Positions 49,931 through 60,600 of a stretch of 64,000 nt of DNA are shown here, one piece after another (the stretch's first letter is position 1; every line of letters starts with the position of its first letter). Source of the DNA: Bacillus sp. SA1-12 (GTDB lineage Bacteria > Bacillota > Bacilli > Bacillales > Bacillaceae). The stretch is from NCBI RefSeq assembly GCF_000981385.1, contig NZ_LATZ01000128.1:186001-250000 (forward strand), in the 5' to 3' direction. A program made the translations under genes and the position numbers. The notes under the pieces were generated by a model that ran no database searches, was not told the DNA's origin, and worked only from the letters and a program-made list of their open reading frames with translations.

Positions 49931-49960
49931 TTGACTGAATGCTCATTCATTATTTATGAT
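49931..49960 (+). promoter_or_regulatory. fadF promoter overlapping a FadR-type operator
   Basis: The -35 TTGACT (49931-49936) and -10 TATGAT (49955-49960) have an 18-base spacer. Across the -35 lies TGACTGAATGCTCATTCA (49932-49949), which matches 16 of 18 positions of the B. subtilis FadR site TGAATGAMTANTCATTCA. Repression by a FadR relieved by acyl-CoA is expected. Confidence 0.75.
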
Positions 49961-50048
49961 AGGGATATAAGAAAAAAAGGGTATGAACAAAGGGGAAAAA
50001 GTCCAGATAGGAATAGGGGTACTGAATCTGGCAGATTGGGGGAAAAGA

Positions 50049-52157
50049 ATGGATGCATTATTATGGGTAAATTTTATTGCATTCGCAATTGTAACCGCTT
50101 ACGCAGTCTATTTGTTTTGCTACCTGCTTCAAACAAGACTAGCCTACATCAAGCTCGGGAAAAAAGTTGAGTTCGATGGTAGGGTCAAGGAAAGACTTCA
50201 AAAAATATGGGTGAATGTTTTTGGCCAGAAAAAGCTCTTAAAGGACAAGAAGAGCGGAATCATTCATGTCATGTTCTTTTATGGCTTTATTCTCGTTCAG
50301 TTTGGGGCTATTGACTTTATTATTAAAGGGCTAATACCAGAAGCCCATTTACCGCTTGGACCGCTCTATCCAGCATTCACCTTTTTCCAAGAATTTGTGA
50401 CCTTTATGATTTTAATTGCCGTCGTATGGGCTTTTCATCGCCGTTATGTTGAAAAGCTTGTCCGTCTAAAACGAGGCTTTAAGTCCGGATTAGTGTTGAT
50501 TTTTATCGGCGGGCTTATGCTGTCTGTTCTGCTTGGTAATGGAATGAATCTTATCTGGCATCAGCATGAACTCACTTGGACCGAGCCGATCGCCTCTTCT
50601 ATTGCATTTTTGCTTAGCTTTGTTGGAGAAGCAGGTTCAATCTTCATCTTCTACATGGCTTGGTGGATCCATTTAATATTCCTATTAACGTTTTTAGTAT
50701 ATGTGCCGCAATCAAAGCATGCTCACTTAATTGCAGGACCGGCAAATGTGTATTTTAATCGCTTATCTTCTCCTGGAAAGCTTGAAAAGATTGATTTTGA
50801 AGATGAATCACAGGAAACCTTCGGAGTAGGGAAAATTGAAGATTTTACCCAGCCGCAGTTACTTGATCTGTATGCCTGTGTAGAATGCGGCCGTTGTACA
50901 AATATGTGTCCTGCTACAGGCTCCGGTAAAATTCTTTCGCCGATGGATCTGATTTTAAAGCTGCGTGACCATTTAACGCTAACCGGTGCTGCTGTGACCC
51001 AAAAGCAGCCATGGGTGCCGGCAGCAGCTTTTAGTCATACAAAAGGCAATCAAATTGCATTGATGGCAGGAAGCTCTGGTGCTCAGGAATCTGCTGCAAC
51101 TGCTGTTGATTACAATCCATCATTGATTGGCGAGGTCATTACAGAGGAGGAGATCTGGGCATGTACAACCTGCCGCAACTGTGAGGATCAATGTCCGGTT
51201 ATGAATGAGCATGTGGATAAGATCATTGATATGCGCCGTTACCTGGTGTTAACAGAAGGGAAAATGGATGCAGATGCCCAGCGTGCGATGACAAATATCG
51301 AACGTCAAGGCAATCCATGGGGCTTAAACCGCAAAGAGCGTGAGACTTGGCGCGAGTCCCGTGAAGATGTGACTGTTCCAACTGTAAAGGAAATGAACAA
51401 GGCTGGTGAAGAGTTTGAATACTTATTCTGGGTTGGCTCAATGGGATCTTATGATAACCGCAGTCAAAAAATCGCGTTATCCTTTGCCAAGCTCCTCAAT
51501 GAAGCTGGTGTGAAGTTTGCGATTCTCGGTAATAAGGAGAAGAACTCTGGTGATACGCCGCGTCGTCTAGGAAACGAGTTTTTATTTCAAGAGCTTGCAA
51601 CAAAGAATATCGATGAATTTGTAAAAAACGATGTGAAAAAAATTGTCACCATTGACCCGCATGCTTATAACATCTTTAAAAATGAGTACCCTGACTTTGG
51701 TTTAGAGGCTGAAGTGTATCATCATACAGAGCTGCTGGCGCAATTGGTGGCTGAAAACAGATTAAAGCCGATGCATCAAGTCAATGAAACGATAACCTTC
51801 CATGATTCCTGTTATCTGGGAAGATATAACGAGGTATATGATGCTCCACGGAATATCCTTAAAGCCATTCCTGGAGTGAAGCTTATCGAAATGGAACGAA
51901 ATCGCGAGAAAGGTATGTGCTGCGGTGCGGGCGGCGGGCTTATGTGGATGGAAGAGGACACAGGAAGCCGCATTAATGTCGCTAGAACCGAACAGGCTCT
52001 CGCAGTGAATCCATCTGTCATTAGCTCAGGCTGTCCTTATTGCTTAACCATGTTAAGCGACGGCACAAAAGCAAAGGAAGCAGAAGATAGAGTCAGCACG
52101 TTAGATGTAGCAGAACTGCTGGAAAAATCAATCTTCGGCGGGAAAAAGGCAGAATAA
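50049..52157 (+). CDS. fadF: FadF-type membrane Fe-S oxidoreductase (YwjF)
   Basis: A 702-residue membrane oxidoreductase proposed to pass electrons from acyl-CoA dehydrogenation (via ETF) to the quinone pool. The N-terminal part has about five spans (residues 1-250). CVECGRCTNMCPATGSGK (about residue 277) and CTTCRNCEDQCPVM (about residue 372) bind two 4Fe-4S clusters, and two CCG-type domains (HDSCYLGRYNE; GMCCGAGGGLMWME; SSGCPYC) resemble heterodisulfide reductase D. Start ATG 50049 has GGGGG 6 bases upstream; ATG 49983 is in frame but weaker. It heads a beta-oxidation cluster with a FadR-type promoter. Confidence 0.93.
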   Translation: MDALLWVNFIAFAIVTAYAVYLFCYLLQTRLAYIKLGKKVEFDGRVKERLQKIWVNVFGQKKLLKDKKSGIIHVMFFYGFILVQFGAIDFIIKGLIPEAHLPLGPLYPAFTFFQEFVTFMILIAVVWAFHRRYVEKLVRLKRGFKSGLVLIFIGGLMLSVLLGNGMNLIWHQHELTWTEPIASSIAFLLSFVGEAGSIFIFYMAWWIHLIFLLTFLVYVPQSKHAHLIAGPANVYFNRLSSPGKLEKIDFEDESQETFGVGKIEDFTQPQLLDLYACVECGRCTNMCPATGSGKILSPMDLILKLRDHLTLTGAAVTQKQPWVPAAAFSHTKGNQIALMAGSSGAQESAATAVDYNPSLIGEVITEEEIWACTTCRNCEDQCPVMNEHVDKIIDMRRYLVLTEGKMDADAQRAMTNIERQGNPWGLNRKERETWRESREDVTVPTVKEMNKAGEEFEYLFWVGSMGSYDNRSQKIALSFAKLLNEAGVKFAILGNKEKNSGDTPRRLGNEFLFQELATKNIDEFVKNDVKKIVTIDPHAYNIFKNEYPDFGLEAEVYHHTELLAQLVAENRLKPMHQVNETITFHDSCYLGRYNEVYDAPRNILKAIPGVKLIEMERNREKGMCCGAGGGLMWMEEDTGSRINVARTEQALAVNPSVISSGCPYCLTMLSDGTKAKEAEDRVSTLDVAELLEKSIFGGKKAE

Positions 52158-52249
52158 AAAATGAAAAAGGTATACTTTTTGTCCTTCGTTTTGGTGTCTG
52201 GCACCAGAAGCACAGGACGTGCAAGTTCAGTCATGTCGATTAATGCCGA

Positions 52250-52350
52250 AGTTTTGACTGCTCTAGGGTCTAGTCACTCATGAATTGAAAATCTTCTTTC
52301 ATAACTGTCTTCTTTACCCTAGCCTGGGCAAGGCGCTTACTCTTTTTTTA
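52250..52350. repeat. Degenerate palindromic repeat after fadF
   Basis: CTCTAGGGTCTAGTCACTCATGAATTGAAAATC, then GTCTTCTTTACCCTAG and GGCAAGGCGCTTAC, follow the family order with many losses. Confidence 0.45.
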
Positions 52351-52373
52351 AAAGAGGGGATCGTCCCCTCTTT
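52351..52373 (+). terminator. Hairpin after fadF
   Basis: AAAGAGGGGA-TCG-TCCCCTCTTT is a perfect 10-bp stem. The downstream T-run is short (TTT), so termination strength is uncertain. Confidence 0.55.
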
Positions 52374-52390
52374 AAGTCATGCTTTCTAAC

Positions 52391-52408
52391 TGAGCGAGCG
52401 TTCGGTCA
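52391..52408. promoter_or_regulatory. Candidate TetR-family operator before the thiolase gene
   Basis: TGAGCGAGCGTTCGGTCA is an 18-bp partial palindrome whose TGA..GA..G..C...TCA framework matches the site at 49932. It lies 68 bases before the thiolase ATG and may bind the TetR protein encoded at 56991. Confidence 0.5.
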
Positions 52409-52475
52409 AGCTTTTTAGAAGCGATTGCTAACCATAATTTTCATATAAAAAGATAAATTAAAGGGGAGAAAAACA

Positions 52476-53654
52476 ATGGCAAAAACAGTGATTTTAAGCG
52501 GAGTAAGAACACCGGTGGGCAAGTTTGGGGGAGCGCTGTCTACGTTAACAGCTTCTGAACTTGGCGGGATTGCCATAAAAGAAGCATTAAAGCGTGCAGA
52601 TGTTGAAGGCAATCAGGTTGATGAAGTGATAGTAGGGAATGTCCTTCAAGGCGGGCAAGGGCAAATTCCTTCACGTCAAGCAGCACGCCACGCTGAGCTT
52701 CCTTGGGATGTGAAAACAGAGACAATTAATAAAGTATGTGCATCAGGGTTAAGAAGTGTTACCTTAGCAGATCAAATTATTCGTGCGGGTGATGAAGAAG
52801 TGATCATCGCTGGCGGAATGGAATCAATGAGCAATGCGCCATACATATTGCCAAAGGCGCGTTGGGGACTAAGAATGGGAGATGGCGCTGTAAAGGATTT
52901 AATGATTCACGACGGCCTAACATGCAGTTTTACAGGCGTTCATATGGGCACATATGGTAACAGTACAGCATCAGAATTGGAGCTGAGCAGGCAGCAGCAG
53001 GATGAATGGGCATTAAAGAGCCATCAGCGCGCAATTCATGCGCAAGAGTCTGGGCTTCTTAGAGAAGAAATTGTGCCGGTTTCCGTACCGCAACGCAAAG
53101 GTGAGCCAATTTTAGTTGAAAAGGATGAGGCACCGCGCAAGGATACATCAATTGAACGGCTTTCAAAACTTGCTCCTGTATTTGATCATAATGGCACCAT
53201 TACGGCTGGTAATGCCCCAGGGATTAATGACGGAGCGGCTGCACTTGTTTTAATGAGCAGCGAACGAGCTGAGAGAGAAGGACGCAAACCATTAGCAACA
53301 ATTATCGGCCACACAGCGATCGCCCTTGAAGCGAAGGATTTCCCTAAAACACCTGGACTTGTCATTAATGAGCTCTTAAAGAAAACAGGCAAAAGCGTGG
53401 ATGATATTGATTTATTTGAAATTAATGAAGCTTTTGCTGCAGTAGCATTAGCATCGAATCAAATTGCTAATCTTGATCCGGAAAAGGTGAATGTGAACGG
53501 CGGAGCCGTTGCGATTGGACATCCGATTGGCGCAAGCGGAGCAAGAATTATCATTACTTTGATTCATGAGCTAAAGCGCAGAGGAGGGGGCATTGGCATT
53601 GCCGCAATTTGCAGCGGCGGCGGCCAAGGTGATGCGATTATGATTGAGGTTTGA
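52476..53654 (+). CDS. Acetyl-CoA C-acetyltransferase (thiolase)
   Basis: A 392-residue thiolase for the thiolytic step of beta-oxidation or acetoacetyl-CoA handling. The acyl-bound Cys88 lies in NKVCASGLRSV. NGGAVAIGHPIGASGAR (about residue 343) holds the second active-site His, and CSGGGQGDA near the C-terminus holds Cys379. The length and motifs resemble B. subtilis MmgA and AtoB-type enzymes. ATG 52476 has AAAGGGGAG. It is the first gene of a run that includes 3-hydroxyacyl-CoA and acyl-CoA dehydrogenases. Confidence 0.94.
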   Translation: MAKTVILSGVRTPVGKFGGALSTLTASELGGIAIKEALKRADVEGNQVDEVIVGNVLQGGQGQIPSRQAARHAELPWDVKTETINKVCASGLRSVTLADQIIRAGDEEVIIAGGMESMSNAPYILPKARWGLRMGDGAVKDLMIHDGLTCSFTGVHMGTYGNSTASELELSRQQQDEWALKSHQRAIHAQESGLLREEIVPVSVPQRKGEPILVEKDEAPRKDTSIERLSKLAPVFDHNGTITAGNAPGINDGAAALVLMSSERAEREGRKPLATIIGHTAIALEAKDFPKTPGLVINELLKKTGKSVDDIDLFEINEAFAAVALASNQIANLDPEKVNVNGGAVAIGHPIGASGARIIITLIHELKRRGGGIGIAAICSGGGQGDAIMIEV

Positions 53655-53677
53655 TTGAAAAATGTAAGTTGAGGGAG

Positions 53678-53750
53678 AGGGACTGTTCCCCGATTAACAG
53701 CTGTATGATCATTTATAAAGCGTTGGGGACTGTCCCTTGTTGTTTTTTAT
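53678..53750 (+). terminator. Terminator-like long hairpin between thiolase and hydroxyacyl-CoA dehydrogenase genes
   Basis: AGGGACTGTTCCCC pairs with GGGGACTGTCCCTT around a 33-base loop, followed by GTTGTTTTTTATT. It may cause partial termination inside the operon. Confidence 0.55.
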
Positions 53751-53773
53751 TAGATTAATAGGGGGATGTTGGT

Positions 53774-54622
53774 ATGAGCATGAAAACAATCATGGTGATT
53801 GGCGCCGGACAGATGGGCTCAGGTATTGCCCAGGTTTGCGCGATGGCGGGCTTTGACGTTGTTCTTCATGATTTAACTGAGGAATTTGTCAATAGAGGGA
53901 TAACATCGATTGAGAAGCAGCTTCAAAGACAGGTCGAAAAGGAAAAAATCCAACCGCATGAGAAGGATCAAACACTTCAATGCATAACACCTTCAATCAG
54001 TCTCTCAAATGCAGCTTCAGCAGATCTTGTCATTGAAGCAGCGGTTGAAAAAATGGAAGTAAAGACGGCGCTATTTCGCGAACTCGATCAACTGGTACCA
54101 GAACATACAATCTTAGCGACAAATACCTCATCTTTGCCTATCACAGAAATTGCCGCAGCTACGAAGCGGCCGGAAAAGGTCATAGGGATGCACTTTATGA
54201 ATCCAGTTCCAGTCATGAAGCTCGTGGAGATTATCCGCGGCCTTTCAACAACGGATGAGGTGTTTCAGCAAATCGAGGAACTTACCAAAACCTTAAAGAA
54301 AGTACCAGTTGAAGTGAATGACTTCCCTGGCTTTGTCTCAAACCGAATTTTAATGCCAATGATTAACGAAGCAATCTATACCGTCTATGAGGGTGTTGCT
54401 GCACCAGAGGCGGTCGATGAAGTGATGAGGCTGGGGATGAACCATCCAATGGGTCCACTTACACTGGCAGACTTTATTGGCTTAGATACGTGCTTATTTA
54501 TAATGGAAACCCTTCATGAAGGGTTTGGCGATGATAAATACCGTCCATGTCCGCTGCTGCGGAAATATGTAAAAGCAGGATGGCTGGGCAAAAAAACAGG
54601 TAAAGGCTTCTACACTTATTAA
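53774..54622 (+). CDS. 3-hydroxybutyryl-CoA dehydrogenase family protein
   Basis: A 282-residue NAD-dependent 3-hydroxyacyl-CoA dehydrogenase. The Rossmann motif is IGAGQMGSGIAQVCAMAG (residues 8-25). HFMNPVPVMKLVEI (around residue 139) carries the catalytic His, and the C-terminal GMNHPMGPLTLADFIGLDTC completes the family pattern. It resembles B. subtilis MmgB and clostridial Hbd. ATG 53774 has GGGGGAT 7 bases upstream. Acyl-CoA dehydrogenase follows 34 bases after. Confidence 0.94.
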   Translation: MSMKTIMVIGAGQMGSGIAQVCAMAGFDVVLHDLTEEFVNRGITSIEKQLQRQVEKEKIQPHEKDQTLQCITPSISLSNAASADLVIEAAVEKMEVKTALFRELDQLVPEHTILATNTSSLPITEIAAATKRPEKVIGMHFMNPVPVMKLVEIIRGLSTTDEVFQQIEELTKTLKKVPVEVNDFPGFVSNRILMPMINEAIYTVYEGVAAPEAVDEVMRLGMNHPMGPLTLADFIGLDTCLFIMETLHEGFGDDKYRPCPLLRKYVKAGWLGKKTGKGFYTY

Positions 54623-54656
54623 AAAAGACTGACTTATTCCAAAGGGGTGGCATCAC

Positions 54657-55796
54657 GTGAGATTAGATTTTACAGAAGAACAAATCATGATGCGGAAAAT
54701 GGTTCGGGATTTTGCCAAAAATGAGGTAGAACCTGTTGTTGAGGAAATGGAAAAGGGGGTATTTCCAAGGGAAACCCTGAAAAAAATGGGGGAGCTTGGT
54801 CTTATGGGAATCCCGGTTCCCCAACAGTATGAAGGGGCTGGAATGGACTTTACCTCTTATATTATTGCAATCCATGAAATTTCAAAGGTAAGCGCAGCAC
54901 TTGGCGTGATTTTATCTGTTCATACATCGGTTGGGACCTATCCGATTTTAGCTTTTGGAACAGAGGAACAAAAGCGAAAGTATGTGACAAAGCTGGCTAA
55001 AGGTGAACAATTAGCAGCATTTTGCTTAACAGAAGCAAGCTCTGGTTCAGATGCAGCCAGCATGAAGGCAAAAGCAGTGAAGCAAAACGATCATTATCTG
55101 CTTAACGGATCAAAGATGTTTATTACAAACGGCGGTGAAGCGGATATTTATATTGTTTTTGCAAGAACGGCCGTCGGGTCAGGGAGTCAAGGGATTTCAG
55201 CATTTATCGTTGAAAAGGACACACCTGGTTTTATTATTGGAAAAGATGAACACAAGATGGGACTCAATGGTTCGAGAACGGTTCAATTAACCTTTGAAAA
55301 TGCGAAGGTGCCTGTCGGAAATCTTCTTGGTAAGGAAGGTGAAGGCTTTAAAATTGCTATGGCAAATCTTGATGGCGGAAGAATCGGAATTGCGGCACAA
55401 TCTCTTGGAATTGCCGAGGCAGCACTAGAAAAGGCAACATTGTATGCTAGGGAGCGGGAGCAATTTGGCAAACCAATTGCTAGTCAGCAGGGGATATCCT
55501 TTAAACTGGCAGACATGGCAACGAATGTAGAAGCGTCAAGACTATTAGTCTATCAAGCTGCATACTTAAAAGAACATCAGCTTCCTTGCGGCAAGCAGGC
55601 CGCAATGGCAAAGCTGTTTGCCTCAAGGTCAGCCATGGAGGCAGCGATTGAGGCAGTACAGATTTTTGGCGGTTATGGCTATACCAAAGACTATCCAGTT
55701 GAAAGATATTTTCGCGATGCCAAGGTCTGTGAAATCTATGAAGGCACAAGCGAAATCCAACGCATTGTCATAAGCAAGCATTTACTGAATGCATGA
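54657..55796 (+). CDS. Acyl-CoA dehydrogenase (MmgC-like)
   Basis: A 379-residue FAD-dependent acyl-CoA dehydrogenase starting at GTG 54657, with AAAGGGGTGG. AFCLTEASSGSDAASMKAKA and the C-terminal FGGYGYTKDYPVERYFRDAKVCEIYEGTSEIQR contain the FAD contacts and the catalytic Glu (in YEGTSE). It is a close paralogue of the next gene, sharing length and motifs, and likely arose by duplication. Which acyl chain each prefers (short, branched) cannot be read from sequence alone. Confidence 0.94.
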   Translation: MRLDFTEEQIMMRKMVRDFAKNEVEPVVEEMEKGVFPRETLKKMGELGLMGIPVPQQYEGAGMDFTSYIIAIHEISKVSAALGVILSVHTSVGTYPILAFGTEEQKRKYVTKLAKGEQLAAFCLTEASSGSDAASMKAKAVKQNDHYLLNGSKMFITNGGEADIYIVFARTAVGSGSQGISAFIVEKDTPGFIIGKDEHKMGLNGSRTVQLTFENAKVPVGNLLGKEGEGFKIAMANLDGGRIGIAAQSLGIAEAALEKATLYAREREQFGKPIASQQGISFKLADMATNVEASRLLVYQAAYLKEHQLPCGKQAAMAKLFASRSAMEAAIEAVQIFGGYGYTKDYPVERYFRDAKVCEIYEGTSEIQRIVISKHLLNA

Positions 55797-55817
55797 GATG
55801 ATAAGGGAGATGGGCAT

Positions 55818-56957
55818 ATGAATTTTAAGCTGTCTGAAGAACATGAAATGATCAGAAAAATGGTAAGGGATTTTGCAAAGAAAGAGGTTGAACCATCTGC
55901 AGCAGAACGTGATGAACAAGAACGATTTGATATGGGCATCCTCAGGAAAATGGCTGATTTAGGTTTGCTTGGCATTCCATGGCCTGAAAAGTATGGCGGG
56001 ATCGGAAGCGATTATTTATCCTATGTAATTGCAGTTGAAGAGCTATCAAGAGTGTGCGCGTCAACAGGTGTAACACTATCCGCACACACTTCTTTAGCAG
56101 GATGGCCTCTCTTTAAATTTGGCACAGAGGAGCAAAAGCAAAAATATTTAAAACCGATGGCGTTAGGAGAAAAAATTGGCGCCTACGGGCTAACTGAACC
56201 AGGTTCCGGATCTGATGCAGGCGGAATGAGAACAAATGCCAGATTGGATGGCGATACGTTTATTCTGAACGGCTCAAAAATTTTCATTACAAATGGGGGA
56301 ATCGCCGATATCTATATCGTTTTTGCAGTAACCGATCCTTCTAGCAAACATAAAGGCACAACAGCGTTTATTATCGAAAAGGATTTCGAGGGCTTTTCAG
56401 TCGGGAAAAAAGAAAGCAAGCTGGGAATCCGTTCCTCGCCGACAACTGAGATCATCTTTGAGAATTGTAAGGTCCCTATGGAGAATGTGTTAGGGAACAT
56501 CGGAGAAGGCTTTAAGATTGCAATGATGACGTTGGATGGCGGACGAAATGGAATTGCTGCACAGGCAGTCGGAATTGCTCAAGGAGCTTTGGACGCAGCA
56601 GTTGCTTATGCAAAGGAACGGGAGCAATTCGGAAAACCTATTGCAGCACAGCAAGGAATCAGCTTTAAATTGGCCGATATGGCAACAAATATTGAGGCAG
56701 CCCGTCTCTTAACCTATCAGGCAGCCTGGCTGGAATCTGAGGGTCTCCCATATGGAAAGGAATCTGCAATGTCTAAACTATTCGCAGGCGATACGGCGAT
56801 GAAAGTCACAACTGAAGCAGTCCAAGTGTTTGGCGGTTATGGCTATACAAAGGATTATCCTGTAGAACGATATATGCGCGATGCAAAGATTACACAAATC
56901 TATGAGGGAACGCAAGAGATTCAAAGGCTCGTTATATCGAGAATGCTGACAAAATGA
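55818..56957 (+). CDS. acdA: Acyl-CoA dehydrogenase (AcdA-like)
   Basis: A 379-residue acyl-CoA dehydrogenase, paralogous to the upstream gene. GAYGLTEPGSGSDAGGMRTNA and FGGYGYTKDYPVERYMRDAKITQIYEGTQEIQR carry the FAD contacts and catalytic Glu. B. subtilis acdA lies in the same area between ywjF and rpoE, which supports the name. Together with its twin and IcmF it suggests processing of branched short-chain acyl-CoA such as isobutyryl- or isovaleryl-CoA (inference). ATG 55818 follows GGGAGATGG. Confidence 0.93.
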   Translation: MNFKLSEEHEMIRKMVRDFAKKEVEPSAAERDEQERFDMGILRKMADLGLLGIPWPEKYGGIGSDYLSYVIAVEELSRVCASTGVTLSAHTSLAGWPLFKFGTEEQKQKYLKPMALGEKIGAYGLTEPGSGSDAGGMRTNARLDGDTFILNGSKIFITNGGIADIYIVFAVTDPSSKHKGTTAFIIEKDFEGFSVGKKESKLGIRSSPTTEIIFENCKVPMENVLGNIGEGFKIAMMTLDGGRNGIAAQAVGIAQGALDAAVAYAKEREQFGKPIAAQQGISFKLADMATNIEAARLLTYQAAWLESEGLPYGKESAMSKLFAGDTAMKVTTEAVQVFGGYGYTKDYPVERYMRDAKITQIYEGTQEIQRLVISRMLTK

Positions 56958-56990
56958 TAAGCTGCCTTAAATTAGAAAGGTGGGAGATGG

Positions 56991-57614
56991 TTGAAAAAAC
57001 GAGAGGTGCTTGCATCTGTTAAAGATGAGAGATTAATTGAAAAAAGACGGGAGCAGATGATAAAGGGAGCAGTAACTCTTTTTAAAGAAAAAGGCTTTCA
57101 CCGGACGACAACAAGGGAAATTGCACGCTCGGCAGGTTTCAGTATTGGGACGTTATATGAATATATTCGACAAAAAGAGGATGTCTTGTACTTGGTTTGC
57201 GATACGATCTATGACCAAGTGCATATCAGGCTCGAACAGGATATTGATACGAAGCAAGGCACAATCGAGAGTCTAAAGCTCGCAATCCATCATTATTTTA
57301 AAGTCGTCGATGACATGCAGGATGAAGTGCTGGTCATGTATCAGGAAGCGAAATCTTTATCCAAGGATGCTCTTCCTTATGTCTTGAAAAAGGAAAATGA
57401 AATGGCGGCAATGTTTAAAAAAATCATTGACAGCTGCTTGGAAAAAGGAGAGCTGACGTTAACAGAGCAGGAGGCTGAGCTTATTTCCCATAACATTATT
57501 GTCCAAGGACAAATGTGGGCCTTTAGAAGATGGGTGTTGCAAAAGCTTTATACAATCGATCAATATATTGAGCTGCAAACGAAAATGATTTTACAGGGAG
57601 TTGTGGAGAGATAG
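56991..57614 (+). CDS. TetR/AcrR family regulator of the acyl-CoA cluster
   Basis: A 207-residue regulator starting at TTG 56991, with AAAGGTGGGAG upstream. The N-terminal helix-turn-helix is KGAVTLFKEKGFHRTTTREIARSAGFSIGTLYEYIRQKEDVLY, standard for TetR. The C-terminal ligand pocket is variable. It differs in its N-terminus from B. subtilis FadR (YsiA), so it is probably the local repressor of this cluster, responding to an acyl-CoA. The operator-like palindrome at 52391 is a likely target. icmF follows 24 bases later. Confidence 0.9.
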   Translation: MKKREVLASVKDERLIEKRREQMIKGAVTLFKEKGFHRTTTREIARSAGFSIGTLYEYIRQKEDVLYLVCDTIYDQVHIRLEQDIDTKQGTIESLKLAIHHYFKVVDDMQDEVLVMYQEAKSLSKDALPYVLKKENEMAAMFKKIIDSCLEKGELTLTEQEAELISHNIIVQGQMWAFRRWVLQKLYTIDQYIELQTKMILQGVVER

Positions 57615-57638
57615 CATTCACTTAAGGGGGGATAGCAG

Positions 57639-60600
57639 ATGGCGGCAATTGACATTTATAAACCGAAGCATCCGATACGATTTGTTACAGCATCAAGTCT
57701 ATTTGACGGCCATGATGCTTCAATTAACATTATGCGTCGCATTTTGCAATCAAGTGGAGCTGAAGTCATTCATCTTGGTCATAACCGATCAGTAGACGAA
57801 ATTGTTTCAGCAGCCATTCAAGAGGATGTCCAGGGCATTGCAATTTCATCCTATCAAGGAGGACATGTAGAATTTTTTAAATATATGTATGATTTATTAG
57901 CCGAAAAAGGGGCAGGATATATCAAAATCTTTGGCGGAGGAGGAGGAGTTATTATTCCCCGCGAAATAAAAGAACTGCATGAATATGGAATTGCGAAAAT
58001 CTTTTCACCTGAAGATGGCAGGGAGTTAGGACTGCAAGGCATGATCAATTACATGTTAAAGGAATGTGATTTTCATGTGATAACCGAACAGGATATGGAG
58101 CTGGACCGGCTAAAAGCAGGCGATATGAGAACTGTTGCGAAATTTATTTCATATGCCGAAGCAAAGGTTCTTCAGAACGAAGTATCGGCAAGTGTCGAGA
58201 GTGTTTTTAATCAGGCAAAACAACTTGAATCCGCTGCACCTGTTATTGGGATAACCGGGACGGGCGGTGCGGGAAAAAGCTCTTTAACAGATGAATTAAT
58301 TCGTAGGTTTTTATATGAACAACCAGAATTAACCATTGCCGTTCTTTCCGTCGATCCGACAAAGCAAAAAACTGGGGGAGCGCTTTTAGGGGACCGAATT
58401 CGCATGAATGCGATTTTTTCGCCAAGAGTGTATATGAGAAGCTTAGCGACAAGACAATCGAAAACAGAGCTATCGCTTGCCATTCAGGATGCTATTTCTG
58501 TTGTGAAGAGTGCCGGATATGGATTGATCATCGTTGAAACGAGCGGAATTGGCCAAGGTGATGCAGAGATCACTGAGATTTGCGACCTTTCTTTGTATGT
58601 CATGACAAGTGAATTTGGTGCACCATCACAGCTTGAGAAAATCGATATGATTGATTATGCTGATTTAATTGTCATTAATAAATTTGAACGAAAGGGTTCA
58701 GAGGATGCAAAGCGTCAGGTACAAAAGCAGTACCAGCGCAGCAGGCAATTATTTGACAAGCCGCTCGATGAGATGCCTGTTTATGGAACCATAGCCAGCC
58801 AGTTCAATGATTTAGGCACAAACACGTTATTTGCAAAGCTTTTGGAGCTGATAAATGAAAGGGTTAACAAGGGGTGGAATACATCCTTGCCGGTCGTAAA
58901 GGATGTTGAAAAGCAAAATGTGATTATTCCTTCAGATAGAAGATATTATTTACGCGAGATCAGCGAGACAGTCCGAAATTATCACAAGCATGCAGAGGAA
59001 CAAGCAAAGCTTGCGACAAAGCACTTCCAAGTAAAAGGGGCATTGGAGACCTTGTCTGAGCAAGAAGCGAATGAAGCGGTTACCCATTCTCTTATCGCCA
59101 TACAAAAAAGACTTGAAGATCAGTTAACTCCGCTATCGAAAGCACTTCTTTCCGAGTGGGAGGATATGAAGAAAAAATATGCTCAGGATGAGTTTAAGAC
59201 AGTTATTCGCAATAAAGAAATCGTGACAAAATTAAAAACAACTTCCTTATCAGGCTTGACGATTCCTAAAGTATCCCTACCGAAGTATCAAAATGACGGC
59301 GATATTTTAACCTGGCTTTATAAGGAAAATGTTCCGGGCTCTTTTCCATACACAGCAGGAGTATTCCCGTTTAAACGGGAAGGGGAAGATCCTAAACGGC
59401 AATTTGCTGGTGAAGGCACACCTGAGCGAACAAACCGCCGCTTTCATTATTTATCAAAGGATGACCATGCAAAACGTTTAAGCACAGCCTTTGATTCTGT
59501 CACTCTATATGGAGAGGATCCGGCACACCGGCCTGATATTTATGGGAAAATCGGTGAAAGCGGAGTTAGTATTTGTACACTCGATGATATGAAAAAGCTT
59601 TACAGCGGTTTTGACCTTTGTGCACCATCCACTTCTGTATCCATGACAATCAACGGACCGGCTCCAATTATCCTTGCGATGTTTATGAATACAGCCATTG
59701 AACAGCAAGTACAAAAAAAAGAAGCAGAACTTAACCGTTCGTTAACCAAAGAAGAGTATGAAGAGGTTAAGGCCATTACGTTGCAAACGGTTAGAGGAAC
59801 AGTGCAAGCCGATATTTTAAAAGAGGATCAAGGACAAAATACATGTATTTTCTCAACGGAATTTGCTTTAAGACTAATGGGTGATATTCAGCAATACTTT
59901 ATTGATCAAAGGGTGAGAAATTATTATTCGGTTTCTATTTCCGGCTATCATATCGCAGAAGCAGGGGCAAACCCTATTTCACAGCTGGCATTTACTCTTT
60001 CAAATGGGTTTACGTATGTAGAGTATTATTTAAGCAGAGGCATGGATATAAATGATTTTGCACCAAATCTCTCTTTCTTCTTTAGCAATGGGCTTGACCC
60101 TGAATATACGGTGATAGGCCGTGTGGCCAGAAGAATTTGGGCAACGGTTATGAGAGATAAATACGGGGCAAATGAGCGCAGCCAAAAACTCAAATACCAT
60201 GTTCAAACCTCAGGTCGTTCGTTACATGCACAGGAAATTGATTTTAATGATATCCGCACTACCTTACAAGCGCTTATGGCATTGCATGATAATTGTAACT
60301 CACTTCATACAAATGCATACGATGAAGCGATCACCACCCCTACTGAGGAATCCGTCCGAAGAGCAATGGCGATCCAAATGATCATTACTAAGGAGCATGG
60401 CTTAACGAAAAATGAGAATCCTTTACAAGGCTCATTTATCATCGAGGAATTAACCGATTTAGTCGAGGAGGCAGTCCTCCAGGAATTCGATCGCATTAAT
60501 GAACGTGGCGGTGTGCTTGGCGCAATGGAGACCCAATATCAACGCGGAAAAATCCAAGATGAATCGATGCATTACGAAATGAAAAAACATACCGGTGAGC

